Shown here: piece by piece, positions 1 through 8,192 of the stretch
Layout: each line of letters begins with the position of its first letter
Position numbering within the stretch: position 1 is the first letter of the stretch
Origin: Breoghania sp037026715
GTDB taxonomy: Bacteria > Pseudomonadota > Alphaproteobacteria > Rhizobiales > Stappiaceae
Assembly: GCF_037026715.1 (NCBI RefSeq)
Contig: NZ_JBANCG010000004.1
Span: forward strand, 310,001 to 374,000
Direction of reading: 5' to 3'
Length of the DNA: 64,000 nt
The notes under the pieces: generated by a model
The model's input: the letters and a program-made list of their open reading frames with translations, nothing else
Told to the model about the DNA's origin: nothing
Database searches by the model: none
Made by a program: the position numbers and the translations under genes

Positions 1-168
1 GGACTGCTCCGCCCCGACCCGACCCTTTTCCACAAGAACGACCCGCTGGCCGGCTCGCGCCAGCCAGTAGGCGGCGCTCACGCCGACGATGCCGGCGCCG
101 ATGACGACGCAATCGGCCTCGGCCGGCGGCTGGGGGGCGGTTTCGATGTGGAACAGGGGAGCGGACAT
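1..168 (-). CDS. FAD-dependent oxidoreductase, N-terminal fragment (gene runs off the window)
   Basis: Only the first 56 codons are inside the window; the gene continues beyond base 1. The protein begins MSAPLFHIETAPQP and then shows a hydrophobic beta strand followed by G-A-G-I-V-G (residues about 23-28), the ADP-binding GxGxxG turn of the Rossmann fold, with an acidic residue (VLVEKG) near residue 47 at the end of the second strand where the ribose is held. This is the pattern of the DAO/glycine-oxidase class of flavin amine oxidases. It is divergent from an Lrp/AsnC regulator across a 159-bp gap, a pairing common for amino-acid oxidases such as D-amino-acid dehydrogenases, so regulation by that neighbour is likely. 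The substrate cannot be named from the fragment. Confidence 0.8.
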   Translation of the reverse strand, partial: MSAPLFHIETAPQPPAEADCVVIGAGIVGVSAAYWLARAGQRVVLVEKGRVGAEQS

Positions 169-244
169 GGACTTCTCCGGGCTTTTTCGGGAGCCTATCG
201 CATGCCCGGCAGCCGCTTCTGCCGGATGGCGTGCGTCAGACGGC

Positions 245-258
245 ATTTGATGTCAAAT
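245..258. promoter_or_regulatory. 14-bp palindrome between divergent oxidoreductase and Lrp-type genes
   Basis: ATTTGA-TG-TCAAAT is a perfect inverted repeat with a 2-nt centre, lying in the gap between the divergent genes, 70 bp upstream of the regulator start. Position and AT-rich symmetry fit an operator for the adjacent Lrp/AsnC protein. The binding is inferred, not shown. Confidence 0.35.
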
Positions 259-327
259 CGAGTTGACTTTGCCGGCACGTCCGCCTTTCACAAAGGGCAT
301 AGTGTGTCGCGCTGAAGGACCAATAGG

Positions 328-822
328 ATGATCAGTAGCCTGAAACTGGACCGGATCGACGTCAGGATCCTCGCGGAGCTGCAGCGCAACGGCCGTATCA
401 CCAACGTCGAGCTGGCGGAATTGGTGAACTTGTCTCCGTCGCCCTGTCTCATGCGCGTGAAAAAGTTGCAGCAGGCCGGCTACATCACCGGCTATACGGC
501 CCAGATCGACGTGGCGAAACTGGGGGAGACGCTCACGGTCTTTACCGAGTTCACCCTGAAGAACCACCGCCAGATCGACTTCGCCCGCTTTCAGGACGCA
601 CTGAAGAACGTCGACAGCTGTGTCGAGTGCCATCTCGTTTCGGGCGGCTACGACTATCTGAGCAAGTTCGTGACCTCGGGCATTGCCGATTACCAGATGA
701 TCATCGAAGGTCTCATCGACCGCGATATCGGCATCGACAAGTATTTCAGCTTCGTCGTGATGAAGACGCCCTTCGTGAAGACCCAGATCCCCCTGACCCG
801 CCTCTTCGCGGACAGGGTTTAG
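328..822 (+). CDS. Lrp/AsnC family transcriptional regulator
   Basis: This 164-residue protein has the length and layout of the family. An AsnC-type winged helix occupies residues about 5-62 (LDRIDVRILAELQRNGRI, then VELAELVNLSPSPCLMRVKKL as the recognition unit), and an RAM ligand-binding/oligomerisation domain covers residues about 70-150. The start has AAGGA about 9 bases upstream. Such proteins form octamers and respond to an amino acid. The gene is divergent from the FAD oxidoreductase at the window edge and stands alone on its strand, so a local activator/repressor of that amino-acid-oxidising gene is the simplest reading. The effector is unknown. Confidence 0.93.
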   Translation: MISSLKLDRIDVRILAELQRNGRITNVELAELVNLSPSPCLMRVKKLQQAGYITGYTAQIDVAKLGETLTVFTEFTLKNHRQIDFARFQDALKNVDSCVECHLVSGGYDYLSKFVTSGIADYQMIIEGLIDRDIGIDKYFSFVVMKTPFVKTQIPLTRLFADRV

Positions 823-904
823 GAGGCTTCATGGAATTGCGGAGCCGGCTCACACCCCATGCTTCGGGGCGTGCGTCAATGCGGGTGCCTCAATCCTTTC
901 CGTC

Positions 905-993
905 GTCATTGCTCGGCGAAGTCCGGGCAATCCGTTGCGGATGGCCGCATACGAGGCACGCGCTGGATCACCCGGACTTCGCCGGGCAATGAC
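905..993. repeat. Dispersed palindromic repeat, family I, copy 1
   Basis: Two 29-bp arms (905-933 and 965-993) are near-perfect reverse complements around the core GGCGAAGTCCGGG and are separated by 31 bp. A second copy with longer arms lies at 63430-63532. It fills the gap after the Lrp-type gene and before the convergent ABC transporter operon, where it could act as a transcript-end hairpin. No reading frame inside is credible. Confidence 0.8.
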
Positions 994-1093
994 GGTGGAG
1001 AGGGAAAGGGCGAGGGGGTTGCGCCGTTTCCGGTCAGACTTTCCGCCCTCTTTCCACGGGAGCAGTATCGAGGACATGCTCGGAAAACCGGCC

Positions 1094-2761
1094 TCAGCGG
1101 TGCGAGAAGGCCGCGACCAGTTCCGGGTCCTGTTCCAGGCTTGTCAGCCAGTCGGGATCGAGCTGGGGAACGGAAGAAATCAGCAGCTTGGAATAGGGGT
1201 GTTGCGCGTCGCTCGACATGCGGGCCGCCGGCAGCGCTTCCACCACCGCCCCCTTGTACATCACCAGAACGTCGTCGCAGATCGCCTCGACCGTCGACAG
1301 GTCATGGCTGATGAACATGTAGCTCAGATTGAGCTCGTTCTGCAGGTCCCGCATGAGTTCCAGGATCGCGGCCGCGACGACCGTATCCAGCGCCGAGGTG
1401 ATCTCGTCGCACAGGATCAGGACCGGATCGGCGGCGAGCGCGCGTGCCAGATTGATCCGTTGCTTCTGCCCTCCCGACAGCTCCCGCGGCAACCTGTGCC
1501 GAAGCCCCTTGGGAAGATGGACCATGTCGAGCAGTTCGTTGACCCGTCTGTCGCGCTCCGCTCCCTTGAGGCCATGATAGAAGGTGAGCGGGCGGGCCAG
1601 GATCGTTCCCACCGACTGGGCCGGATTGAGCGCCGTATCGGCGAGCTGGAAGACGATCTGCGCGCGCTGCAGCTGTCGCTTCGTCCGGTTCTGCAGGTCG
1701 GGCGCGAGTTCGTGTCCCTCAAACAGCACGGACCCGCGATAGGCCGGCAGGATGCCCGCGATCGCCCTGGCGAGCGTTGACTTGCCGGAACCGCTTTCGC
1801 CGATGACACCGAGGTTGCGCCCGGGCTTCAGCGTGAAGCTTACGTCCTGGAGCACCTTGACGGTCGGCTCGCTGTTTTCCACGCGGCCATAGCCGGCGTG
1901 AAGACCGATGACCTCAAGCAGCGGATGGTCGATATCCCGACCGCGCACCGCCACCGGCGTGTGCTTCACCGGCTCGAAGGCCGCCAGCAATTCACGGGTA
2001 TAGGGATGGGCCGGGGCATGCAGGATCTGGTCCGTCGTGCCCTCTTCCTGAACCTCGCCGTTCTTCAGGACGATGATCCGGTCGGCGATCTGGGCCACGA
2101 CGGCGAGATCGTGGCTGACATAGACGCCCGACATGTTCGTCTTTTCCAGCACGGAACGAAACGCCTTGAGGACCTCGATCTGGGTGGTCACGTCCAGCGC
2201 CGTGGTCGGCTCGTCAAAGATCACGAGCTTGGGATCGCCGATCAGCGCCATGGCGGCCGACAGACGCTGAAGCTGGCCGCCGGAGACCTGGTGCGGGTAG
2301 CGATTGCCGATCGTGTCGGGTTCCGGCAGGGCCAGCGCGCGGAACAAGGAGCGGGCGTGTTCCTCCGCCTCGGCGCGCGTCATCAGCTTGTGGATCGTGG
2401 CGATCTCGATGACCTGATCCATGATCCGCTTCGACGGATTGAAGGCGGCCGCGGCGGACTGGGGAACATAGGAGACCTCCACGCCGCGCAGCTTGCACCG
2501 TTCGGTTTCCGACATCGCGGTCACGTCGTTTTCGCCGACGCGGATCGTCCCCCCCGTCATTTCGCAGCCCGGGCGGGTATAGCCCAGCAGCGACAGCGCG
2601 ATGGTGGTCTTGCCGGAACCGGACTCGCCGATCAGGGCCAGTATTTCGCCCGGCGCGATGTCGAAGCTCACGCCCCGGATGATATCGATCTTGCGTCCGC
2701 CGTCGGTCGTCGCACCGACCTTGAAATCGCGAACGGAAACGAGGGGGCTATCGCTCATCAT
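1094..2761 (-). CDS. Dipeptide/oligopeptide-type ABC transporter, fused double ATP-binding subunit
   Basis: One 555-residue polypeptide carries two complete ABC ATPase domains, equivalent to DppD and DppF joined. In the first, Walker A GESGSGKTT lies at about 45-53, the signature VSGGQ at 159 and Walker B LVIFDE at 179. In the second, GESGSGKST lies at about 322-330, LSGGQ at 429 and LILCDE at 449. Both carry the oligopeptide/dipeptide C-terminal extension (HPYTRELL and HPYSKLL). The ATG overlaps the permease stop as ATGA, so the two are translationally coupled. It powers import through the two permeases encoded just upstream. The substrate is likely a short peptide or peptide-like amine, but is not determined by the sequence. 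Confidence 0.95.
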   Translation of the reverse strand: MMSDSPLVSVRDFKVGATTDGGRKIDIIRGVSFDIAPGEILALIGESGSGKTTIALSLLGYTRPGCEMTGGTIRVGENDVTAMSETERCKLRGVEVSYVPQSAAAAFNPSKRIMDQVIEIATIHKLMTRAEAEEHARSLFRALALPEPDTIGNRYPHQVSGGQLQRLSAAMALIGDPKLVIFDEPTTALDVTTQIEVLKAFRSVLEKTNMSGVYVSHDLAVVAQIADRIIVLKNGEVQEEGTTDQILHAPAHPYTRELLAAFEPVKHTPVAVRGRDIDHPLLEVIGLHAGYGRVENSEPTVKVLQDVSFTLKPGRNLGVIGESGSGKSTLARAIAGILPAYRGSVLFEGHELAPDLQNRTKRQLQRAQIVFQLADTALNPAQSVGTILARPLTFYHGLKGAERDRRVNELLDMVHLPKGLRHRLPRELSGGQKQRINLARALAADPVLILCDEITSALDTVVAAAILELMRDLQNELNLSYMFISHDLSTVEAICDDVLVMYKGAVVEALPAARMSSDAQHPYSKLLISSVPQLDPDWLTSLEQDPELVAAFSHR

Positions 2762-3624
2762 TCGCTCCTGTCGCGGATCTTGGTGGGAAGATTGTCGATG
2801 AACATGTTGACCGAGATGGTGAGCGAGGCGATGGCGAGCGAGGGGAAGATCACCGCCGGCGCGCCGTAGCTCAGCCCCTCGATGTTCTCGCGCACCAGCG
2901 CGCCCCAGTCCGCGTTGGGCGGCTGGACGCCGAGGCCCAGGAACGACAGTCCGGACAGCACCAGCACGATGAAGACGAACCTGAGGCCCAGGTCGGCGAG
3001 CACCGGCCCGACGATGTTGGGGAAGATCTCGCGCAGGATCAGATAGGGCGTCGCCTCTCCGCGCGCTCTGGCAACCGTCACGAAATCCATGGTGTTGATG
3101 TTGACGGCAAGGGCGCGGGCGAACCGGTAGGAGCCCGGCATGTAGATGGCCGCGAGCGTCAGGATCAGGATCGGGATGGACGAGCCCACCGCCGCCACGA
3201 CCACCAGCCCGAAGAGAAGCGACGGGATGCCGTTGAACGCATCCAGCAGGCGCGACAGGAGGGTGTCGAACCACCCGCCGATCACGGCCGCGACCATGCC
3301 GAGGATGACGCCGGCCGCACAGGCGAGCGTCACCGCCGCCAGCGAAATGCCCACGGTGTAGCGGGCGCCCATCATGATGCGCGAGAAGATGTCCCGCCCC
3401 AGATAGTCCGTTCCCATCCAGAACTGGGAGCTTACGGGGCCGAAATAGTTCCAGTCGACGATCTTGCCGACAGGATAGGGTGTGAACCACTGGCCGACGA
3501 TGGCAACGACGCACCAGAAAAGAATGATCGCCAGCCCGATGCGGCCGGTCCAGTTGAAGACGTAGGTCTTCTGCCGGGGTTCGCCGCCGCGGCGGACGCG
3601 AGGGAGACGAAGAGGGAGGGTCAT
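2758..3624 (-). CDS. Dipeptide/oligopeptide-type ABC transporter permease (DppC/OppC-like)
   Basis: The protein has 288 residues. A basic cytoplasmic N terminus is followed by a first membrane helix (IGLAIILFWCVVAIVG, about 29-44), a periplasmic segment with the family hallmark WMGTDYLGRDIFSRIMMGAR (about 83-102), and then about five further helices of the BPD_transp_1 domain. The cytoplasmic EAA loop, which docks on the ATPase, is seen as ARARGEATPYLILREIFPN. The start codon overlaps the preceding permease stop (ATGA) and its own stop overlaps the ATPase start in the same way, so three genes are chained. It partners the DppB-like permease next to it. Confidence 0.95.
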   Translation of the reverse strand: MTLPLRLPRVRRGGEPRQKTYVFNWTGRIGLAIILFWCVVAIVGQWFTPYPVGKIVDWNYFGPVSSQFWMGTDYLGRDIFSRIMMGARYTVGISLAAVTLACAAGVILGMVAAVIGGWFDTLLSRLLDAFNGIPSLLFGLVVVAAVGSSIPILILTLAAIYMPGSYRFARALAVNINTMDFVTVARARGEATPYLILREIFPNIVGPVLADLGLRFVFIVLVLSGLSFLGLGVQPPNADWGALVRENIEGLSYGAPAVIFPSLAIASLTISVNMFIDNLPTKIRDRSE

Positions 3625-4583
3625 CAGCGTCGCAACCTCGGATTGGACAGGATGGCGATCATGTCCGCCAGCGTGGTCAGGCTCAGGTAGCTGAAGCAGA
3701 AGATCATCGCGCACGACTGGATGAGCGGAAGATCGCGGGTGGCCACCGCATCCACCATCAGCTTGGCGACGCCGGGATAGTTGAACACCGTCTCGACGAT
3801 GATCACGCCACCCACGAGGTAGGACAGCGACAACGCCACGGCATTGGCGATGGGGCCGAGCGCGTTGGGCAAGGCATGCACCAGCACCATGCGCGTGCGC
3901 GAGGCGCCCTTGAGCAGCGCCATCTCCACATAGGGCGTGTTGATCGTCTCGATCATGGCCGCGCGGGTCATGCGGATCATCTGGGCGGAGACGACGAAGC
4001 TCAGCGAGATCACCGGCAGGGCGTAGGCGCGCAGCATGGCGCCGATGCTGTCCACATCCACGCCGTAGCTCAGCGCCGGAAACCATCCAAGCCATACGGC
4101 GAAGATGAGAACGGCGAGCGTGGCGACCATGAATTCGGGCACCGAGATGACGACGATCGTGGCCACGGAAATCGCGCGGTCCAGAAGGGTTCCGCGATAC
4201 ATCGCGGCGAGAATGCCCAGGCACAGCGCCACCGGCGTGCTCAACGCGGCGACGACGCCGGCAAGCTCCAGCGAATTGGCCAGGCGCCCCGCGATCAGGG
4301 TCGAGATCTCCATGTGGTTGACGTAGGAGACCCCGAGATCACCGGTTGCGAGGCCGGTGAGCCAATGGATGAACCGCAGCATCGCGGGCTCGTCGAGCCC
4401 CATGGCCGTGCGCAGGCCGGCGACGGCTTCGGGCGTGGCGGCCTGCCCCAGCAGGATCTGGGCGACATCGCCGGGAAGAAGCTGGGTTGCGAAAAAAACG
4501 GCGAAGGAGACGATCACCAGCGTGATCAGCGCGATCCCGAGCCGTTGGGCAACCAGAAGCCATGTTGTGGAAGATCTGAGCAA
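3624..4583 (-). CDS. Dipeptide/oligopeptide-type ABC transporter permease (DppB/OppB-like)
   Basis: This is the DppB-type inner-membrane subunit: one N-terminal helix (LGIALITLVIVSFAVFFATQ), the family motif LLPGDVAQILLG, then five helices with an EAA loop (LLKGASRTRMVLVHALPNAL). I chose a TTG start at 4583 because GGGGAG lies 7 bases upstream and the protein then begins directly before the first helix, as family members do, giving 319 residues. An ATG at 4640 would add 19 residues of low-complexity sequence with a poor ribosome-binding site. It lies between the binding-protein gene and the DppC-like permease, with an ATGA overlap on the downstream side. Confidence 0.92.
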   Translation of the reverse strand: MLRSSTTWLLVAQRLGIALITLVIVSFAVFFATQLLPGDVAQILLGQAATPEAVAGLRTAMGLDEPAMLRFIHWLTGLATGDLGVSYVNHMEISTLIAGRLANSLELAGVVAALSTPVALCLGILAAMYRGTLLDRAISVATIVVISVPEFMVATLAVLIFAVWLGWFPALSYGVDVDSIGAMLRAYALPVISLSFVVSAQMIRMTRAAMIETINTPYVEMALLKGASRTRMVLVHALPNALGPIANAVALSLSYLVGGVIIVETVFNYPGVAKLMVDAVATRDLPLIQSCAMIFCFSYLSLTTLADMIAILSNPRLRR

Positions 4584-4654
4584 ACAGGGGCTCCCCTTGC
4601 CGGAGGCCGGCGATGCGCACCCCGTTGCAGGCATGCGCACCGCCGCTTGGAAGA

Positions 4655-6268
4655 TCAGCTTTCGAGCCAGACGTATTCCGCGAAGGCATAGCCCATCTGG
4701 CCGCCGAGGGGATTGGGCCGCAGGCCTTTCAGCCGCGAGGACAGTCCGTCCACGTTGGAAATGTAGGCGGGAATGATCGTACCGGCCTCGTTGGCCACCA
4801 TCTCCTGCATGGTCCAGTAGATTTCGGTGCGCTTGCTTTCGTCAAGAGAGCCACGCGCCTCGATCATCATCCTGTCGAACTTCTCGGACTTGTACTGGCT
4901 CTCGTTCCACGGCGCGGTGGACGCATAGAGCAGCGAGAACAGGATGTCGGGGGTCGGCCGCGGGTTGATGTTGCCGAAATGGATCGGCGCCTTCAGCCAG
5001 TAGTTCGACCAGTAGCCGTCGGAAGGCACGCGCTGGACATCGAAGGGCATGCCGATCTGGTCGCCCGCCTGCTGCACGATCATCGCCATGTCGACCGAAG
5101 ACGTCGCCGCGTCCGAGGCGACGATCGGGATCTTCTGTCCCAGCACGCCGGCCTTCTTGAACAGCGCCTTGGCCATGTCCGGATCGTAGGCACGCGGCTT
5201 CAGGTTCGGGTTGTGATAGCGGTCGGCAGGCGAAACGGGCTGGTCGTTGCCGATTTCGGCAAGGCCGCGCAGCGCCGATTTCTGAATGGCCTCGCGATTG
5301 ATGAGGCTTTTCATGCCGTCGATGAAGCCAGCCTTCTCACCCGGATCCAGGTCCAGGCGGATATTCAGGTCGGTGTAGTTGCCGGACGTGGTGACCGAGG
5401 TCTGGACGCTCGGCTGGCCTTCCAGCAGCCGCATGGAGCGGGGATTGAGCGAGGCGCCGAGAACGATGTCGCCCGACAGCAGCGCGTTCACCCGCGCATT
5501 GTTGTCGGAGATGGCGAAGTACTCGAAGCTGTCGAGGTAGGGCTTGTTCGACTTGAAGTAGTTGGGGTTCTTCACCGCGACCGATTTCACGCCCGGCTCG
5601 AAGGTCTCGCAGATGAAGGCACCGGTTCCGTTGCCCTTGGAGAAGTCGGTGGTGCCGTCGGCGACGATCATGAAGTGGTGCAGGGCGAGAATGGTCGGCA
5701 GATCGGCATTCGGCTCGGCCAGCACGATCTTCACCGTCTGGTCGTCGACCTTCTCGATCACTTCCATCTGCTTGGCGATGGAGTTCACCTTGGAACCGAC
5801 ACTCTTGTCGAGGTGACGCTTGAGCGAGAAGACGACGTCGTCGGCGCCGAAGGACTTGCCGTCATGGAAGGTCACGCCCGACTTGAGCTTCACCTGCCAG
5901 GTCTTCGCATCCTCGGACTCGACCGCATCGGCGAGTTCCATCTGGATCTGGCCATGTTCGTCCAGGAACGTCAGACGGTTGTAGAAGGCGCAGCATCGCA
6001 CGTAGTCGGTGGACAACGACGCCTTGGCCGGATCGAGCGTGTCGGCCGTGGAGGAGGACCAGCCGGCGGCCCTGATGTGGCCGCCCGAAACCGGCTCGGC
6101 GGCCAGCGCGTCGCTTGCGCGCAGCAGGAGACCGCTGCCCGCGGAAAGGGCCACGCCCGAGCACATCAGCATCTTCAGCAATTCGCGGCGCGACGCCCCG
6201 CGACGGATGGCATTCTCGATCATGACATCGTCACGACCGGTCCAGTTGGTCGGCATCTTGTTCGTCAT
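4655..6268 (-). CDS. ABC transporter substrate-binding protein, family 5 (peptide/nickel class), Tat-exported
   Basis: A 537-residue periplasmic binding protein of the SBP_bac_5 family. The N terminus has a twin-arginine signal (S-R-R-E-L-L-K at about 26-32, then a hydrophobic stretch and A-L-A near 57), so export is probably by the Tat route in folded form. Family features follow: LDPAKASLSTDYV near the mature start, WQVKLKSGVTFHDGKSFGADDVVFSLKR, and the C-terminal NEAGTIIPAYISNVDG strand. It is the first gene of the transporter operon, with AGGGA about 7 bases before the ATG. It is distinct from the NikA protein at 29.8 kb. Ligand unknown; dipeptide-like or modified amino compound is plausible given the neighbouring catabolic genes. 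Confidence 0.94.
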   Translation of the reverse strand: MTNKMPTNWTGRDDVMIENAIRRGASRRELLKMLMCSGVALSAGSGLLLRASDALAAEPVSGGHIRAAGWSSSTADTLDPAKASLSTDYVRCCAFYNRLTFLDEHGQIQMELADAVESEDAKTWQVKLKSGVTFHDGKSFGADDVVFSLKRHLDKSVGSKVNSIAKQMEVIEKVDDQTVKIVLAEPNADLPTILALHHFMIVADGTTDFSKGNGTGAFICETFEPGVKSVAVKNPNYFKSNKPYLDSFEYFAISDNNARVNALLSGDIVLGASLNPRSMRLLEGQPSVQTSVTTSGNYTDLNIRLDLDPGEKAGFIDGMKSLINREAIQKSALRGLAEIGNDQPVSPADRYHNPNLKPRAYDPDMAKALFKKAGVLGQKIPIVASDAATSSVDMAMIVQQAGDQIGMPFDVQRVPSDGYWSNYWLKAPIHFGNINPRPTPDILFSLLYASTAPWNESQYKSEKFDRMMIEARGSLDESKRTEIYWTMQEMVANEAGTIIPAYISNVDGLSSRLKGLRPNPLGGQMGYAFAEYVWLES

Positions 6269-6357
6269 TGTCGTTCCCTACTTCTGGATGCGCCCGTTCG
6301 GTTCTTTTCGCCGTTATGGGCCGTGGCTGCTGCAGAAAGTCGGCGTTACGCTTCACG

Positions 6358-7089
6358 TTACGCTTCAAAGGCGCTGTCGGCGGCCTCGGCCAATTCGATC
6401 AGCGCACGGAAGTGATAATCGGGCTCGGTGACGCTTTCGGGCGCGATCGTACCGCCATAGCCCTTCTGGGCATGACGCCGCTCGATCCAGGCATTGCTCA
6501 TGCCCAGCCGCCGCGAAATGCCGATGTCGTGGTACTGGCTCTGCGCAGTGTGAAGGATGTCGTCCTTGCCGGCGCCCGCCGCCTCGACATGGCGGAAGAC
6601 CTTCTCGAAGAAGACGGGGTCCGGCTTTTCCGTCCCCGTCTCGTCGGTGGTGAAGCTCGCCCAGAAGGGAAAGCCGAGCTTTTCCTCGTATTTCTCGAAA
6701 GCCCACCGGCGGGCATTGGTCATGGCGATGAGGCGGTAGTGTTTCTTCAGCCGGGCCATGGCCTCGACACTGTCGGGAAAAGGCTTCGCCTCCGCCACAG
6801 CGTCGATCATCGACTGCCGGTGTTGCGGCGTGTCGGGAAGCCCCAGGGCTGTCGCGATCTGCCCGTAGCAACGGCCCAGATCGTCGGGAAACAGCCCGGC
6901 ATCGGGCTGATAGCGCGCCGCGCTGTAGAGGGAAAGCGCCGCCTCGCCGTCCACTGTGACACCGGCCGTGGCCGCAATCGTCGCCAGCCCCTGCAGGATC
7001 GCGCCTTCGAAATCGATCAGCGTGCCGACGACATCGAAGGTCAGATAGGCGAAGGCCGTCAGGGGCTTTACGGCGGCGTGGGTTATCAT
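6358..7089 (-). CDS. HAD-superfamily hydrolase, haloacid-dehalogenase-like
   Basis: The 243-residue protein contains HAD motif I as TFDVVGTLIDFEG near the N terminus. The first Asp (nucleophile) is kept, but the second acidic position is Val, as in the L-2-haloacid dehalogenase branch rather than the phosphatases. Motif II is IAMTNARR and motif III is GTEKPDPVFFEK with the conserved Lys; the acidic motif IV region is weaker (SQYHDIGIS). I used the ATG giving MITHAAVK because upstream codons show no family similarity. It follows the binding-protein gene on the same strand after a 90-bp gap counted from the transporter side, so it may be read before the transporter. A second HAD of the same branch lies at 12.3 kb. 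Confidence 0.88.
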   Translation of the reverse strand: MITHAAVKPLTAFAYLTFDVVGTLIDFEGAILQGLATIAATAGVTVDGEAALSLYSAARYQPDAGLFPDDLGRCYGQIATALGLPDTPQHRQSMIDAVAEAKPFPDSVEAMARLKKHYRLIAMTNARRWAFEKYEEKLGFPFWASFTTDETGTEKPDPVFFEKVFRHVEAAGAGKDDILHTAQSQYHDIGISRRLGMSNAWIERRHAQKGYGGTIAPESVTEPDYHFRALIELAEAADSAFEA

Positions 7090-7280
7090 TGCGGCCAAAC
7101 CTTCCGATTGCGGCCCGAACGCGGCGACTTGCGCCGACCGGCACCGGGACCTGTCTTCCATCTAGCAGCAAGCTTCCGACAGCTTGCCGGCTTCTTTTCT
7201 CCGAAAACCGCGGGGGGTGCGGCATATTGTTTCGTATTGCGCGAGGTTGCGGCATATCGCGCCAAATGGCGGTTTCGGCC

Positions 7281-8192
7281 TCAGTACCCCCGGCTCTGGT
7301 CCACCAGCCCCGGAATGGGATCGCCCGCACGCGAGGCCCTGATGACCTCCAGCGCATGCCTCGCGCCTTCGTGCGGATCCGTGTGAGACGCGACATGCGG
7401 CGTCACGATCAGGTTCGGCTCCCGCCATGCCCAGTGATCGGCCGGAAGCGGTTCGGGATCGGCCACATCCAGCATCGCGGTGCCAAGCCTGCCGCTCGCC
7501 AGTCCGGCGCGCAGCGCCTCCATGTCGAGATGCGCCGCACGCCCTGCATGAACCAGACAGGCGCCTTTCGGCAGCTGCGCGAAGAGCTTCGCATCGAGCA
7601 GGCCTCGTGTCTCGTCGGTGAGCGGCAGCAGGCAGACCAGGATATCGCTGCGGGCAAGAAAATCGCCAAGGCCCGCCTCGCCATAGACGTCGACACCGTC
7701 CACCGGCGTGCCGGATCGGCTCCATCCGGCAACGGGAAATCCCAGCTGTGCGAGGCTTTGCGCGGCAAGGCGGCCGATCCGGCCCATTCCCATGATGCCG
7801 ACGCGCCGCGTCCCGGCCGGGCGCGCCGGGTGGGCCTGCCACAGCCCATGCCGGGCCTGCTCCAGATAGCGGGGCATGTCGCGGTGCAGCATGAGCGTCG
7901 CCATGACCACCCAGGCGCGCACCATGTCCTCGATTCCCGGCGCGATCGTGCGCGCAAGCGCGACTCCGCGCGGCAGGGGCGGGATCTGGTCGACACCGGC
8001 GCCCACGCTGAGGACGACCTTGAGGTTGGGATATCGCGCCAGGTCTTGCGGCGGCGTCCAGCAGGCCACGTGGGTGATGCGGGAGGGATCGCTCACCGCC
8101 TCCTCGCCCACCAGCATTTCCTCTCCGGCCTCCGCGAAGACGGAACGCCACACGGCCGCGCGTTCCGCCGTCGACAGGAAGAGCAGCGCCAT
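7281..8192 (-). CDS. ghrA: D-2-hydroxyacid dehydrogenase, glyoxylate/hydroxypyruvate reductase A type
   Basis: The protein has 303 residues, the size of GhrA. The NAD(P)-binding Rossmann turn G-M-G-R-I-G is at about 135-140, followed by a basic WSRSG segment that favours NADPH. Catalytic positions include an Arg in the HAGRAAHLD segment, the Asp/Glu in DVADPEPLPADHW, and the His in TPHVASHTDP. GhrA-type enzymes reduce glyoxylate or 2-oxo acids to 2-hydroxy acids in the cytoplasm. The start ATG overlaps the stop of the upstream aminotransferase (ATGA), which suggests that it reduces a keto or aldehyde-derived product of the transamination. The exact substrate is inferred only from this coupling. 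Confidence 0.9.
   Translation of the reverse strand: MALLFLSTAERAAVWRSVFAEAGEEMLVGEEAVSDPSRITHVACWTPPQDLARYPNLKVVLSVGAGVDQIPPLPRGVALARTIAPGIEDMVRAWVVMATLMLHRDMPRYLEQARHGLWQAHPARPAGTRRVGIMGMGRIGRLAAQSLAQLGFPVAGWSRSGTPVDGVDVYGEAGLGDFLARSDILVCLLPLTDETRGLLDAKLFAQLPKGACLVHAGRAAHLDMEALRAGLASGRLGTAMLDVADPEPLPADHWAWREPNLIVTPHVASHTDPHEGARHALEVIRASRAGDPIPGLVDQSRGY

Noticed and set aside
2762..3514. In-frame extension of the fused ATPase upstream of its ATG.
   Set aside because: The extension lies on top of the permease gene in another frame and has no family similarity; the ATGA overlap start is convincing.
6344..6367. CGTTACGCTTCA direct duplication at the end of the HAD gene.
   Set aside because: Only two copies of 12 bases at a gene end; no sign of function.
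4613..6415. A 600-codon plus-strand frame opposite the binding-protein gene.
   Set aside because: The minus strand encodes a clear family 5 binding protein; the plus frame is rich in Arg/Gly/His with no motif.
7193..8151. Alternative minus-strand frame overlapping ghrA.
   Set aside because: GhrA has a complete Rossmann fold and catalytic residues in its own frame; the other is a shadow.
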